Positions 24,732 to 32,760 of a DNA stretch of 64,000 nt are shown one piece after another. How positions within the stretch are numbered: the first letter of the stretch is position 1; each line of letters starts with the position of its first letter. The notes below the pieces were generated by a model. It was not told where the DNA came from, made no database searches, and saw nothing but the letters and a program-made list of their open reading frames with translations. Source of the stretch: G963668655 sp963668655 (GTDB lineage: Bacteria; Myxococcota_A; SURF-8); assembly GCA_963668655.2 (NCBI GenBank), contig CAXXPQ010000004.1, forward strand, positions 682,001 through 746,000. Direction: 5' to 3'. The position numbers and the translations under genes were made by a program.

Positions 24732-25901
24732 GATGTGAAAACCTATCTCGAATCGATGAAGGTCACGGCCAGGGAAGCCCAATGGATGCAAAGCGTGATG
24801 CGTACCATCAACGCCTTGTGCTTTGGCGACCTGAACCATACCTTCAACTCAAATCTGCCGGTCAATCTGGAAGAGCTATTCAAGCAAAACGTCATCCTGG
24901 AATTGGATGCTCTGTCGAATCCGGACAAGACCTTCCTGATCGAATCCATTCTGCTCTGGCTTCATCATCACCGGCTCAATCGTCCGCCGGAAAAACCTGT
25001 TGAGAATGTTATCGTCATCGAAGAAGCCCATCACCTGCTCAGAGAAACGGCCAGTTCGGAAGAATCGTTAATGGAGAGCAGCTTACGTGAATTGCGTAGC
25101 CTGGGAATCGGGATCGTCATCGTGGACCAGATGCCTAGCTTGATCTCTAGGGTCAGTTTGGCTAATACCTACTGCACAATCGCTCTAAACGTCAAAACAG
25201 GGCAGGACGTCTACGCTCTGGCGCAAGCCATGCTCCTGGATCGGGAACAGAAAGAGATTCTCGGTCGGCTGCCTGTGGGTCAGGCCGTGGTCAAGCTTCA
25301 GGATCGCTACGTCGAACCGTTTCATGTTCAAATTCCCTTTCTCGATACCGGCGGGAAGCGAATGTCCCACTATCGGATTCCCCTGGAACCGGTCGAGATT
25401 CCTTCGATTGGAAAAGATTCCAATGAGAGCATACCCTCCCCTCCAGTAGCGGAGCGGATTTCATCTAAAATAATAACGGCTCCTTCTCGGAATCCCGAAT
25501 TGGAAACCGCTAAATCAGGAACTGCCGAGACTCCAACGAAGCCCGAATTCGCCTTATTTCTGGATATTCTGGATCATCTTACGGATAGCGTGACGGTGCG
25601 TTACAAGCGCCTCGGCTACTCTGCCAGAAAAGGGAATCATCTAAAAGACAAACTGATTAAGGCCGGTCTAATTCGCCCTGTAACCTTTGCAGGATTGAAT
25701 GCGTGGCTTCGTCTTTTCGAAATCACGGATAAAGGGAAAGAGGTTCTCAACGAACTGGGGCGACAAGCGCCATCACATCGACTGAAGAAATGTATCAATA
25801 ATCAGGTTTGCCATGGTGATCTTTCCCAATGCTTCCATTTGAAGATTCCTCCAAGCATTCCTTTCCTCGTCACCATTCCTTGCGCGAACTGCGCCCAATA
25901 G
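24732..25901 (+). pseudogene. HerA-like ATPase, 5' end lost at the IS boundary
   Basis: The frame opens right at the end of the insertion sequence and encodes the C-terminal half of a HerA/VirB4-type (DUF87) ATPase: LFKQNVILELDALSNPDKTFLIESILLWLHHHR, Walker B NVIVIEEAHHLL, the arginine-finger region RSLGIGIVIVDQMPSLIS, and DREQKEILGRLPVGQAVVKLQDR. A winged-helix tail follows (VRYKRLGYSARKGNHLKDKLIKAGL). The Walker A half is absent. The final 30 residues look unrelated and may be a second break. HerA ATPases translocate DNA in repair, conjugation or defence. As it stands the gene is dead. Confidence 0.75.
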
Positions 25902-25914
25902 AGTATTACACGCA

Positions 25915-26232
25915 CTAAGTCAAGCCTTTTCTCGCAAACATCCGGCTTTCTTCCAGCCATAGACTGGCATCGTCCAGACTGGCCAAAGCCGTTCGAAGTT
26001 CCACCTCCAGACTGTGGCTGTAGCGCATGGTGGTCTGAAGGGACAGGTGGTTTAAAAGCTCCTGCGTGGCGCGGATGCTCGCTCCCCTTCGTTGCAACTC
26101 GGAACAAACACTATGCCGGAAGGTATGGGGAGAAACCCGTTTCTCGATGCCCGCCTTCTTCGCGTATTTCCCCACCAACTGCTCCACGGTCCGCTTGGAC
26201 AGACGCCTCGGAAGTCGGCTCACAAAGAGCGG
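25915..26232 (-). pseudogene. Tyrosine recombinase, C-terminal fragment
   Basis: Reverse-strand frame containing RLSKRTVEQLVGKYAKKAG, HTFRHSVCSELQRRGASI (His-x-x-Arg), LLNHLSLQTTMRYSHS (Tyr) and a short tail, i.e. the last 100 residues of an XerC/D-like recombinase. The N-terminal part is missing; the frame continues upstream only as sequence antisense to other DNA. Remnant of a further mobile element. Confidence 0.75.
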
Positions 26233-26255
26233 ACAGGGACATTCCAGACGAGGAT

Positions 26256-26459
26256 ATGGATGTCGTCGTGCCGGACGAGAAACGCAAACGGCAGTTGCGG
26301 GAAGCGACGAGGGAATATCCCGCCGTGATGAAAGCAGCGTCTTTCTCCACGCTCGAAGAGTGGGTGGCGGGTGGGGATGCTCTGGATATTTTAGGAAGCG
26401 GGAACCGGGGAAGCATGAAGCCCCACCGCACAGCGCAGAAGGAAGGGAAAACGAGGTAA
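26256..26459 (+). CDS. Small hypothetical open frame in recombinase debris
   Basis: 67 residues starting MDVVVPDEKRKRQLREATREYPAVMKAASFSTLEEWVAGGD. The composition looks protein-like, but no good ribosome binding site is seen and the frame stays open upstream to the recombinase fragment. It may be the tail of a lost gene of the element whose xis and int follow. Apart from it, 25902-26512 holds only debris. Confidence 0.3.
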   Translation: MDVVVPDEKRKRQLREATREYPAVMKAASFSTLEEWVAGGDALDILGSGNRGSMKPHRTAQKEGKTR

Positions 26460-26512
26460 GTTTCCGGGTTGTGCGGTATGCGTACAGCCCGGATATCACA
26501 GGAGAAAACGCC

Positions 26513-26737
26513 ATGAAGACACCGCACATACCGCAGAACGACAGTACAGACAGAGAACAGTCGAAACCGGACGCTCTGCCGGAGATCATGACGGTGAAGG
26601 AACTGGCGAGCATCCTGAGACTGAACGTGAAAACGGTCTACGAATCCATAGCCAACGGAGAAATTCCCGGATGCAAACGCATCGGCAGAAACATTCGAAT
26701 CTCGCGCCGAACCGTGCTAGACTGGCTGCACGGCTAA
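26513..26737 (+). CDS. Excisionase / HTH protein of the tRNA-Asp element
   Basis: 74 residues. A 24-residue polar start is followed by the excisionase fold EIMTVKELASILRLNVKTVYESIANGEIPGCKRIGRNIRISRRTVLDWLHG. AGGAGAAAACGCC precedes the ATG. It is collinear with the xis at 20355 and lies 27 bases before its integrase. Confidence 0.85.
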   Translation: MKTPHIPQNDSTDREQSKPDALPEIMTVKELASILRLNVKTVYESIANGEIPGCKRIGRNIRISRRTVLDWLHG

Positions 26738-26764
26738 GGTTGCGGAGTCTGATTGGAGGATAAA

Positions 26765-27931
26765 ATGGCTGTCAGACGCCGCAACGGAAAATGGATGATC
26801 GATATTCGGTACAAGACCGCCGAAGGGAAAAACAAGCGCGTGCGACTCACATCTCCGCTCAACACCAAACGGGGGGCCGAGCAATACGAACGAGACGTAC
26901 GACAATCCCTGCTTGACGAAACCTTCGGAAGAAAGGAGGAAGAAACTGAGAACATAACCATGGAAGAGTTCTCCGAGATATTCATCAATAGCTATGCCAT
27001 TCCAAACAATAAACCCAGCGAAGTAAAAACCAAACGTGCTCACTTGAAGCGTTACTTGCTTCCGGTCTTCGGATCCAAGCCATTGAGCAGAATTCGACTA
27101 CGTGACATCGAAGCTTTTAAAGGACGGCTGCTAAAGGCATCCTTGAAAGCGAAGACGATCAACAATGTCCTGACAACCTTGAATCGAATGCTGCGATATG
27201 CCGTCGAACTGGAAATTCTGGAAACGGTTCCCGATGTGAGGAAACTGAAAACGGAAAGGACCGACTTCGACTATCTTCAGCCTCAAGAGGCCGAGAAGCT
27301 TCTGGAAGCGGCGACGTATAATCCCGAATGGCATGCCATGATCTACGTGGCGCTCAAGACGGGATTGCGATATGGTGAATTGTGCGAATTGCGTTGGAAA
27401 GACCTGGATCTGCCCAACGGCCTGATGCACGTAAAGAGAAGTTACTACGATGGTAACATCACCAGTCCGAAAAGCGGCAAACCGAGACTGATTCCCTTAT
27501 CCACGGCGACAATCAATTTGCTCAGGAGCATACGACACCTGAAAAGCGAACTGGTCTTCTGTAAGCCGGACGGTGGGCGACATATTCATCGCAGGGCGGA
27601 TGTCGCCTTGAAGCGCTGCTGTGCGAAAGCCGGATTGCGACCCATTGGCTGGCATGTCTTGCGCCACACCTTTGCGAGTCATCTTGTCGGGAAGGGTATT
27701 CACTTGAGAACCATTCAAGAACTGCTCGGACATGCTTCCATCGCCATGACGGAGCGCTATGCGCACACCTCGACCGAACTCATTCGCGGGGCCGTGGAGG
27801 CCCTGGACGAGCCTGTTTTGCATTTTTCTGGGCACTATTTGGGCACAAAACCGGAAGAGATGGAATGCCTCAAAGGCCCCAGATCCATAAATACAGAAAA
27901 TCCCTCGGGAATTTCCCAAGGGATTCTTTGA
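26765..27931 (+). CDS. Tyrosine integrase beside tRNA-Asp
   Basis: 388 residues. An AP2-like arm-binding start (MAVRRRNGKWMIDIRYKTAEGKNKRVR), a core-binding domain, and a catalytic domain with TGLRYGEL (Arg), SGKPRLIPLS (Lys), HVLRHTFASH (His-x-x-Arg), LLGHASIAMTERYAHTS (His, Tyr). The tail FSGHYLGTK matches the partial integrase at 1-66. GGAGGA (26755-26760) sets ATG 26765 over the upstream TTG. The gene ends 5 bases before the tRNA-Asp CCA end, so the tRNA 3' end is its likely attachment site. The other attachment copy is not found in the window. Confidence 0.92.
   Translation: MAVRRRNGKWMIDIRYKTAEGKNKRVRLTSPLNTKRGAEQYERDVRQSLLDETFGRKEEETENITMEEFSEIFINSYAIPNNKPSEVKTKRAHLKRYLLPVFGSKPLSRIRLRDIEAFKGRLLKASLKAKTINNVLTTLNRMLRYAVELEILETVPDVRKLKTERTDFDYLQPQEAEKLLEAATYNPEWHAMIYVALKTGLRYGELCELRWKDLDLPNGLMHVKRSYYDGNITSPKSGKPRLIPLSTATINLLRSIRHLKSELVFCKPDGGRHIHRRADVALKRCCAKAGLRPIGWHVLRHTFASHLVGKGIHLRTIQELLGHASIAMTERYAHTSTELIRGAVEALDEPVLHFSGHYLGTKPEEMECLKGPRSINTENPSGISQGIL
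27895..27925 (-). terminator. Terminator of the tRNA-Val/tRNA-Asp transcript, inside the integrase 3' end
   Basis: On the reverse strand AATCCCT ... AGGGATT with an inner GGGAA/TTCCC stem, followed by TTTTCTG. It overlaps the last codons of the integrase, which lie in the same DNA. Confidence 0.65.
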
Positions 27932-27936
27932 GAAAG

Positions 27937-28013
27937 TGGCGGGGTGGAGGGGACTCGAACCCCCGGCCTCCGGCTTGACAGGCCGGCGTTATAACCAACT
28001 TAACTACCACCCC
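27937..28013 (-). tRNA. tRNA-Asp (anticodon GTC)
   Basis: 77 bases with encoded CCA. Acceptor GGGGTGG, D arm AGTTAAGTTGGTTATAAC, anticodon loop CTGTCAA (GTC), T arm GGGGGTTCGAGTCCCCT. Presumed integration target of the integrase at 26765-27931. Confidence 0.95.
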
Positions 28014-28052
28014 GAATTGAAAAAGAGCCGCTCCGGAAGTCTAGGCGTGTCC

Positions 28053-28128
28053 TGGTAGGCGGACACGGATTTGAACCGTGGACCCCCGGCTTGTAAGGCC
28101 GGTGCTCTAACCACTGAGCTACCCGCCT
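28053..28128 (-). tRNA. tRNA-Val (anticodon TAC)
   Basis: 76 bases with encoded CCA. Acceptor AGGCGGG, D arm GCTCAGTGGTTAGAGC, anticodon loop CTTACAA (TAC), T arm CACGGTTCAAATCCGTG. First gene of a two-tRNA transcript. Confidence 0.95.
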
Positions 28129-28142
28129 AGTCCGGAAGCAAG

Positions 28143-28171
28143 TCTATACGCTGTTTTCAAAAGCTTGTCAA
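28143..28171 (-). promoter_or_regulatory. tRNA operon promoter TTGACA-17-TATAGA
   Basis: Reverse strand: TTGACA at 28171-28166 and TATAGA at 28148-28143, spacing 17. Start expected about 8 bases before the tRNA-Val gene. Confidence 0.85.
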
Positions 28172-28271
28172 GATTTTTCATCGTCAATTTTTTCGTAACG
28201 TTTCTTTTTTTCGGGCGTCTTTCCAAACGGCATGGTTGACAAGCCGAAAGAACACGAAAAGGAGGATCGCC

Positions 28272-29363
28272 ATGAAATCGAAAACAGGAAAAAACGCGTG
28301 GATGATGATGGGTGTTTTGTTGCTTTTCGCCTTATCCCAGTCGGCCTGGGCGCAACCCTGGGTGCCGGGAAGCGCCGACTTGCACAAGGCGAAAACCGAT
28401 GTCGGCGCCTATCTTCTGGCCGGAAAACTGGCCCCCGAACCCCAGCAGAAAAAAGAATTGACCCGTATTCTCAAGGACATGCATGCCGTGCGTGACCGAA
28501 TCGAGACGGAAGTGGCCGGTCATCAAAAGGAAGCGAAAGCGTGGTATATCGGAATGCTAAAGGATTTGAAAGCCGGAAAAACGCCCCAGGGAACCGAGTT
28601 CGAATCCAAAAGAAAGATTTTCACGGAGCATCGGGAGAAAATGGCCCCGTTGAAGGCTTCGCTGGACGCAAAATTGCAAACCTTTCTGGAGGCGTTGACC
28701 CCGGAACAGAACGACATCATTCGGAATTTCCGTCCGGCGGAGGACTTCGGACGCCCCTCTTTCCCGGACTTCGGCTGCGGCGGGGACGGCTATTCTCTGC
28801 TCTACCAGATTCGGGAAATGCCCCCTGAACTCATCGAGATGATGAAAACCCGCAAGGGCAGAGGCAAGGAAGTCTATAAAAAACAGTTGCTCGACCTGAT
28901 CGAAAGCGTCCGCGCCATGCCCGAATCGGATTTCCAGGGCGCCGTGGACGAACTGGCGGCGCAGGTTCCCCAAACGCTGCTTCAGGGTCTCCAGCGACGC
29001 TGCCAACGCCGCCAGGGCGGCGGACCGGCGATGGGCCCGGGGGCGGGTATGAAATCCGGACAGGGCATGGGGCCCGGCATGGGTCAAGGCAGAGGCAGAG
29101 GATTCGGCCGAGGAAAGGGCCGCGGCGGTCAAGGCATGGGCGGCGGCATGGGCATGGGTCCGGGAGCCGGTCAAGGCATGGGCGGCGGCATGGGCATGGG
29201 GCCCGGCGCCGGCCAAGGAATGGGAATGGGCATGGGCGATGGTCAAGGCCCGGGCAATGGCATGGGCATGGGATTCGGTCCGAGCAAACACATCCGCCGG
29301 CACCAGAAGATGATTCGATCCATCCTCCTTTCCGACACCTTCCTGGAAGCTCTCAACCGATAA
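28272..29363 (+). CDS. Spy/CpxP-like periplasmic protein with Gly/Met-rich tail
   Basis: 363 residues. The signal peptide ends ALSQSAWA-QPW. The middle is helical with Spy/CpxP/LTXXQ-like features (LTRILKDMHAVRDRIE, EALTPEQNDIIRNF), suggesting a periplasmic chaperone or metal-stress sensor. From about residue 245 the chain is Gly/Met/Gln/Arg-rich, including two copies of GMGGGMGMGPGAGQ, a composition compatible with copper binding; the last 20 residues are helical. AGGAGGATCGCC precedes ATG 28272. A terminator follows at 29388. The LTXXQ match is partial, so the family is probable only. Confidence 0.7.
   Translation: MKSKTGKNAWMMMGVLLLFALSQSAWAQPWVPGSADLHKAKTDVGAYLLAGKLAPEPQQKKELTRILKDMHAVRDRIETEVAGHQKEAKAWYIGMLKDLKAGKTPQGTEFESKRKIFTEHREKMAPLKASLDAKLQTFLEALTPEQNDIIRNFRPAEDFGRPSFPDFGCGGDGYSLLYQIREMPPELIEMMKTRKGRGKEVYKKQLLDLIESVRAMPESDFQGAVDELAAQVPQTLLQGLQRRCQRRQGGGPAMGPGAGMKSGQGMGPGMGQGRGRGFGRGKGRGGQGMGGGMGMGPGAGQGMGGGMGMGPGAGQGMGMGMGDGQGPGNGMGMGFGPSKHIRRHQKMIRSILLSDTFLEALNR
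29133..29216 (+). repeat. Tandem 42-bp repeat in the Met/Gly-rich tail
   Basis: Two 42-base units (29133-29174, 29175-29216), each coding GMGGGMGMGPGAGQ, with a few silent differences. Further degenerate GMG units flank them. Confidence 0.8.
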
Positions 29364-29387
29364 GGACGAACGTTTAGGAGTTCCCCC

Positions 29388-29420
29388 AATGGCGGCCATT
29401 CCGGCCGCCATTTTCATTTT
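29388..29420 (+). terminator. Rho-independent terminator
   Basis: AATGGCGGCC-ATTCC-GGCCGCCATT, a perfect 10-bp stem, followed by a T-rich stretch, 24 bases after the Spy/CpxP-like gene. Confidence 0.9.
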
Positions 29421-29434
29421 GAAAAAGAATTGGC

Positions 29435-29463
29435 TTGCCTGTTGGCCCCTCCTCCCCTATGAT
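29435..29463 (+). promoter_or_regulatory. pfkA promoter TTGCCT-17-TATGAT
   Basis: TTGCCT at 29435-29440 and TATGAT at 29458-29463, spacing 17, about 100 bases before the phosphofructokinase start. Confidence 0.6.
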
Positions 29464-29563
29464 GCCTCTGGTTTGGCATCGCCACTGAAATCATCAAGAT
29501 TTAGGGGATTGGTCCGATACATAAGCAACAGGGAATTGTATCTGGGTCGCAAGGAGGAACACG

Positions 29564-30664
29564 ATGGGAAAAGGCTTGAAGCTCGTCATCAATACCGGTG
29601 GAGGAGACGCTCCGGGGTTGAATGCCGTCATCCGCGCGGTGGTGTTGGCTTCGAATCAGCGGGGCTGGGAAGTTTACGGCAGCCGGAACGGATACGAGGG
29701 ACTTCTGGACACCGATCAGTTGGTAAAACTCTCTCCGGATAAGGTACAGGGCATCACGGCGCTTGGCGGGACGATTCTCGGCACCACCAACAAGGGAAAC
29801 CCCTTCAACATGCCCGTGGAAAACCTGGCCGGAGAGATGACCACGATCGACGTCTCCGATAAAATCGTCCATAATTTCAAACGCCTGGGACTGGATTACC
29901 TGATCGCGGTGGGCGGCGACGGCAGTCTGGAAATCGCCAACCGATTCTTCGAAAAGGGCATCCCCGTCATCGGCGTACCGAAGACCATCGACAACGACCT
30001 GTCCGCCACGCAGATCACCTTCGGTTTCGATACGGCCGTTTCCACCGCCACGGAAGCCATCGACAAGCTTCATTCCACCGCCTCCGCCCACGAGCGCGTC
30101 ATGGTGGTGGAAGTCATGGGCCGTTATGCCGGATGGATCGCGCTCAACAGCGGCGTCTCGGGTTCGGCGGACGTGATCCTGATCCCGGAGATTCCCTTCG
30201 ATATCGATTCCGTTTGCAAAAAAATCATGGAAAACGAACTGAACGGCAAGCATTACAGCATCGTCGTCGTCGCGGAAGGCGCTACGCCGAAAGGCGGCAC
30301 CATGGTGACCCAGGGATCCGGGGAAACCGGACGTCAGGAGGTGTTGCTGGGAGGCATCGGCCACCAGGTCGCCCAGCAGATCCGGGAGCGCACCCAGAAA
30401 GATACGCGTTCCATCGTGCTGGGCCATCTGCAACGGGGCGGTTCGCCCACCACCTTCGATCGGCTGCTGGCCACCCGCTTCGGAGCGGCCGCCGTGCGCT
30501 TCATCGAAAAGGGAGAAAACGGCGTCATGGTCGCCAGCCAACCGCCCATCATGGCCGCGGTACCGCTGAAAAGCGCCATCGATCGCATGAAACGCGTTCC
30601 CCCGGAGCACGACACGAACGTCACCGCCCATGATCTGGGCATCAGTTTCGGAGAAAGCGACTGA
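29564..30664 (+). CDS. pfkA: 6-phosphofructokinase
   Basis: 366 residues, cytoplasmic glycolytic enzyme phosphorylating fructose 6-phosphate. GGGDAPGLNAVIR is the nucleotide loop, VGGDGSLEIANRF the phosphoryl-donor site, GVPKTIDNDL the catalytic region, VMGRYAGWIAL the sugar-phosphate site, and LGHLQRGGSPTTFDR the C-terminal signature. Gly after GGD favours ATP as donor, while the Lys in PKTIDND is common in PPi-dependent and group III enzymes, so donor specificity is not certain. AAGGAGGAACACG precedes the ATG, a promoter lies at 29435 and a terminator at 30707, so it is monocistronic. Confidence 0.92.
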   Translation: MGKGLKLVINTGGGDAPGLNAVIRAVVLASNQRGWEVYGSRNGYEGLLDTDQLVKLSPDKVQGITALGGTILGTTNKGNPFNMPVENLAGEMTTIDVSDKIVHNFKRLGLDYLIAVGGDGSLEIANRFFEKGIPVIGVPKTIDNDLSATQITFGFDTAVSTATEAIDKLHSTASAHERVMVVEVMGRYAGWIALNSGVSGSADVILIPEIPFDIDSVCKKIMENELNGKHYSIVVVAEGATPKGGTMVTQGSGETGRQEVLLGGIGHQVAQQIRERTQKDTRSIVLGHLQRGGSPTTFDRLLATRFGAAAVRFIEKGENGVMVASQPPIMAAVPLKSAIDRMKRVPPEHDTNVTAHDLGISFGESD

Positions 30665-30706
30665 ATCGGTTCAAGAGAATTCACCGGCCTTTAGGGAGGC
30701 GGATCG

Positions 30707-30738
30707 AACGGCGGAGCGAAAGCCCGCCGTTTTTTTTA
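30707..30738 (+). terminator. Rho-independent terminator after pfkA
   Basis: AACGGCGG pairs with CCGCCGTT, followed by eight T. Confidence 0.88.
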
Positions 30739-30933
30739 TAAGCGCCCTTCTTCCGTCCGGACAGGCGCTCAATCGATGGCCAATGGAACTTCCGGATCAG
30801 ACGTTCCCATGAAATCCAGCGTTTGATTTCGGGAAAGGAATGTGGTAATCATCGGCGGACCGAAACCGGGATTTCCGGGAGTTCGCCGGAAAACCGCCCT
30901 GTAACATGCTTGAAAGAACGCGGAGAATCCATC

Positions 30934-32301
30934 ATGAATCCATCGAAAATCGCCATCCTCGGCACCGGATATGTCGGCCTGGTGGCGGGCGCCTGTTTTG
31001 CGGAAAACGGCCGAGAGGTCACCTGCATCGACAACGATGAAGCCAAGATCGAGGCCCTGAAGACGGGACAGATCCCCTTTTACGAACCCGGACTGGCGGA
31101 TCTGGTCACGAAAAACTGGAAGAACGGCCGTCTACGCTTCACCATCGATACCGCCGAAGCCATGCGGGACAACGACATCCTCTTTATCGCCGTGGGCACG
31201 CCCACCGGAGAGGACGGGAGTACGGATCTTTCCCAGATCGAAAGCGCCGTGGAAGCGGTGGGGCGCGGGCTCGACAGGGAAATGCTGATCGTGTTCAAGT
31301 CCACCGTTCCCGTGGGAACGACGTTGCACATGAAGGAGCGGCTTCAGTCGGCTTCCACCGCTTCGCTGCACGTGGCTTTCAATCCGGAGTTCCTGCGCCA
31401 GGGAAGCGCGGTGAACGATTTCATGAACCCCGACCGGACCATCATCGGCGTGGAGGATCAGAGCGTCGCGGAATTGCTGGAAGAACTGTACATGTCCTTC
31501 GTCAGCCCCCAGGCTCCGCTGATCGTCTGCGACATCGCCTCGGCGGAGATGACCAAGTACGCGGCCAACTCCATGCTGGCCACGAAAATCAGCTTCATCA
31601 ACGATTTCGCCAACCTGTGCCAGTCCGTGGGCGCGGACATCGAGGTGGTGCGCCACGGCATCGGCTTCGACAAACGCATCGGCACGCAGTTTCTCAATCC
31701 CGGCATCGGCTTCGGAGGTTCCTGTTTTCCGAAGGATCTGAAATCCGTGGTTCATGTGGCGGGGGAGCAGGGCGAACCCATGCCGCTTCTCCGCGCCGTA
31801 CTGGAAATCAACCAGCGCATGCGAAGCCAGTTCGTCAAAACCGTGGAGAATCATTTCGGTTCTCTGGAAGGCCGCACCCTGGCGATGTGGGGGTTGTCGT
31901 TCAAACCCAACTCGGACGACCTGCGCGAAGCGCCCTCGGTGGACATCGTGCGCATGCTGTTGGAAAAAGGAGCAAAGGTCCGGGCTTACGATCCCAAGGC
32001 CATGGAGCGCGCCCGGCAGGTGATCGGCGAGGGAATCGTTTATTGCAAGGATGCATACGGCGCCTGCGAGGACGCGGACGCCGTGCTGCTGGTTACGGAA
32101 TGGAGCGAATTCCGCACGCCGGATTGGGGCCGGCTGGCCGAGTTGCTGAAATCGCCGGTGTTTTTCGATGGCCGCAACATTTTCAAGCCGGAGAACATGA
32201 TCCGGCGCGGCTTCACCTACTACTCCATCGGTCGGCCGCCGCGCCTGGCGGAATCGTCCCGCAACCTGTCTTCCGTGGATTTCAAGAAGGGAAAGGATTG
32301 A
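30934..32301 (+). CDS. ugd: UDP-glucose 6-dehydrogenase
   Basis: 455 residues. Oxidises UDP-glucose to UDP-glucuronate for surface polysaccharides. N-terminal NAD-binding ILGTGYVGLVAGACFAE, then GTP and STVPVGT loops, AEMTKYAANSMLATKISFINDF of the dimer helix, and the catalytic Cys in GIGFGGSCFPKDLKS. The C-terminal UDP-binding domain includes LSFKPNSDDLREAPS. CGGAGAATCC lies before ATG 30934; an earlier in-frame start would add 37 residues of no known domain. Its product class fits the rfbC gene near the right end of the window. Confidence 0.94.
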   Translation: MNPSKIAILGTGYVGLVAGACFAENGREVTCIDNDEAKIEALKTGQIPFYEPGLADLVTKNWKNGRLRFTIDTAEAMRDNDILFIAVGTPTGEDGSTDLSQIESAVEAVGRGLDREMLIVFKSTVPVGTTLHMKERLQSASTASLHVAFNPEFLRQGSAVNDFMNPDRTIIGVEDQSVAELLEELYMSFVSPQAPLIVCDIASAEMTKYAANSMLATKISFINDFANLCQSVGADIEVVRHGIGFDKRIGTQFLNPGIGFGGSCFPKDLKSVVHVAGEQGEPMPLLRAVLEINQRMRSQFVKTVENHFGSLEGRTLAMWGLSFKPNSDDLREAPSVDIVRMLLEKGAKVRAYDPKAMERARQVIGEGIVYCKDAYGACEDADAVLLVTEWSEFRTPDWGRLAELLKSPVFFDGRNIFKPENMIRRGFTYYSIGRPPRLAESSRNLSSVDFKKGKD

Positions 32302-32305
32302 GGCT

Positions 32306-32650
32306 TCAATCCTCCTCGGCCGGTCGGTTTCGCATGGCCTTGCGGAGCGACTGCCTGCGCTTTCCTTCCAGCCTCTTTCGTTGAGCGCTGAAGGGAATCC
32401 TCGTCTTTTTCCGGGACTTCGGAACGTGGTTCAAAGCGGTCAGCCGGGCGGCCAGGCGAGCGAAGGCTTCCTCAAGATTCATGGCCTGGGAACGCCGCTC
32501 CACCGCCGTGACCACCACTCCGGAAGGCCGATGGAAGAGCCGCACTCCGGTTTCCCGTTTGTTGCGATGTTGTCCGCCCGGGCCGCCGGCCTTGACAAAC
32601 GTCACCTGACAGTCCGCCTCCATGCTTTCCCGATCGGTCGAATAGGCCAT
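32306..32650 (-). CDS. Peptide chain release factor-like protein with GGQ motif (ArfB/YaeJ type)
   Basis: 114 residues. FVKAGGPGGQHRNKRETGVRLFHRPSG carries the GGQ motif that triggers peptidyl-tRNA hydrolysis. No stop-codon recognition domain is present. A strongly basic C-terminal tail (KSRKKTRIPFSAQRKRLEGKRRQSLRKAMR) resembles the ArfB tail that probes the empty mRNA channel. It is therefore a codon-independent ribosome-rescue hydrolase or close relative, complementary to tmRNA. Convergent with ugd, 4 bases apart. Confidence 0.82.
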   Translation of the reverse strand: MAYSTDRESMEADCQVTFVKAGGPGGQHRNKRETGVRLFHRPSGVVVTAVERRSQAMNLEEAFARLAARLTALNHVPKSRKKTRIPFSAQRKRLEGKRRQSLRKAMRNRPAEED

Positions 32651-32704
32651 TTTTGCCCGCTTTCCCGTTCCGCTTGAATCCTTATCGAAGATTGCGCTTC
32701 AATG

Positions 32705-32732
32705 AAAAACGGGGCGGCACGAAGCCGCCCCG
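32705..32732 (-). terminator. Rho-independent terminator of the GGGGC-tail protein gene
   Basis: Reverse strand: CGGGGCGGC, TTCGT loop, GCCGCCCCG, then five T; 29 bases beyond the stop codon. Confidence 0.9.
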
Positions 32733-32760
32733 AATGGTTTGCATTTCCCTGCAAACGAGA

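Noticed and set aside
22752..27936. Complete integrative element between ssrA and tRNA-Asp
   Set aside because: No second copy of the tRNA-Asp 3' end is visible and the interior is a patchwork of IS and gene fragments, so only an eroded remnant can be claimed.
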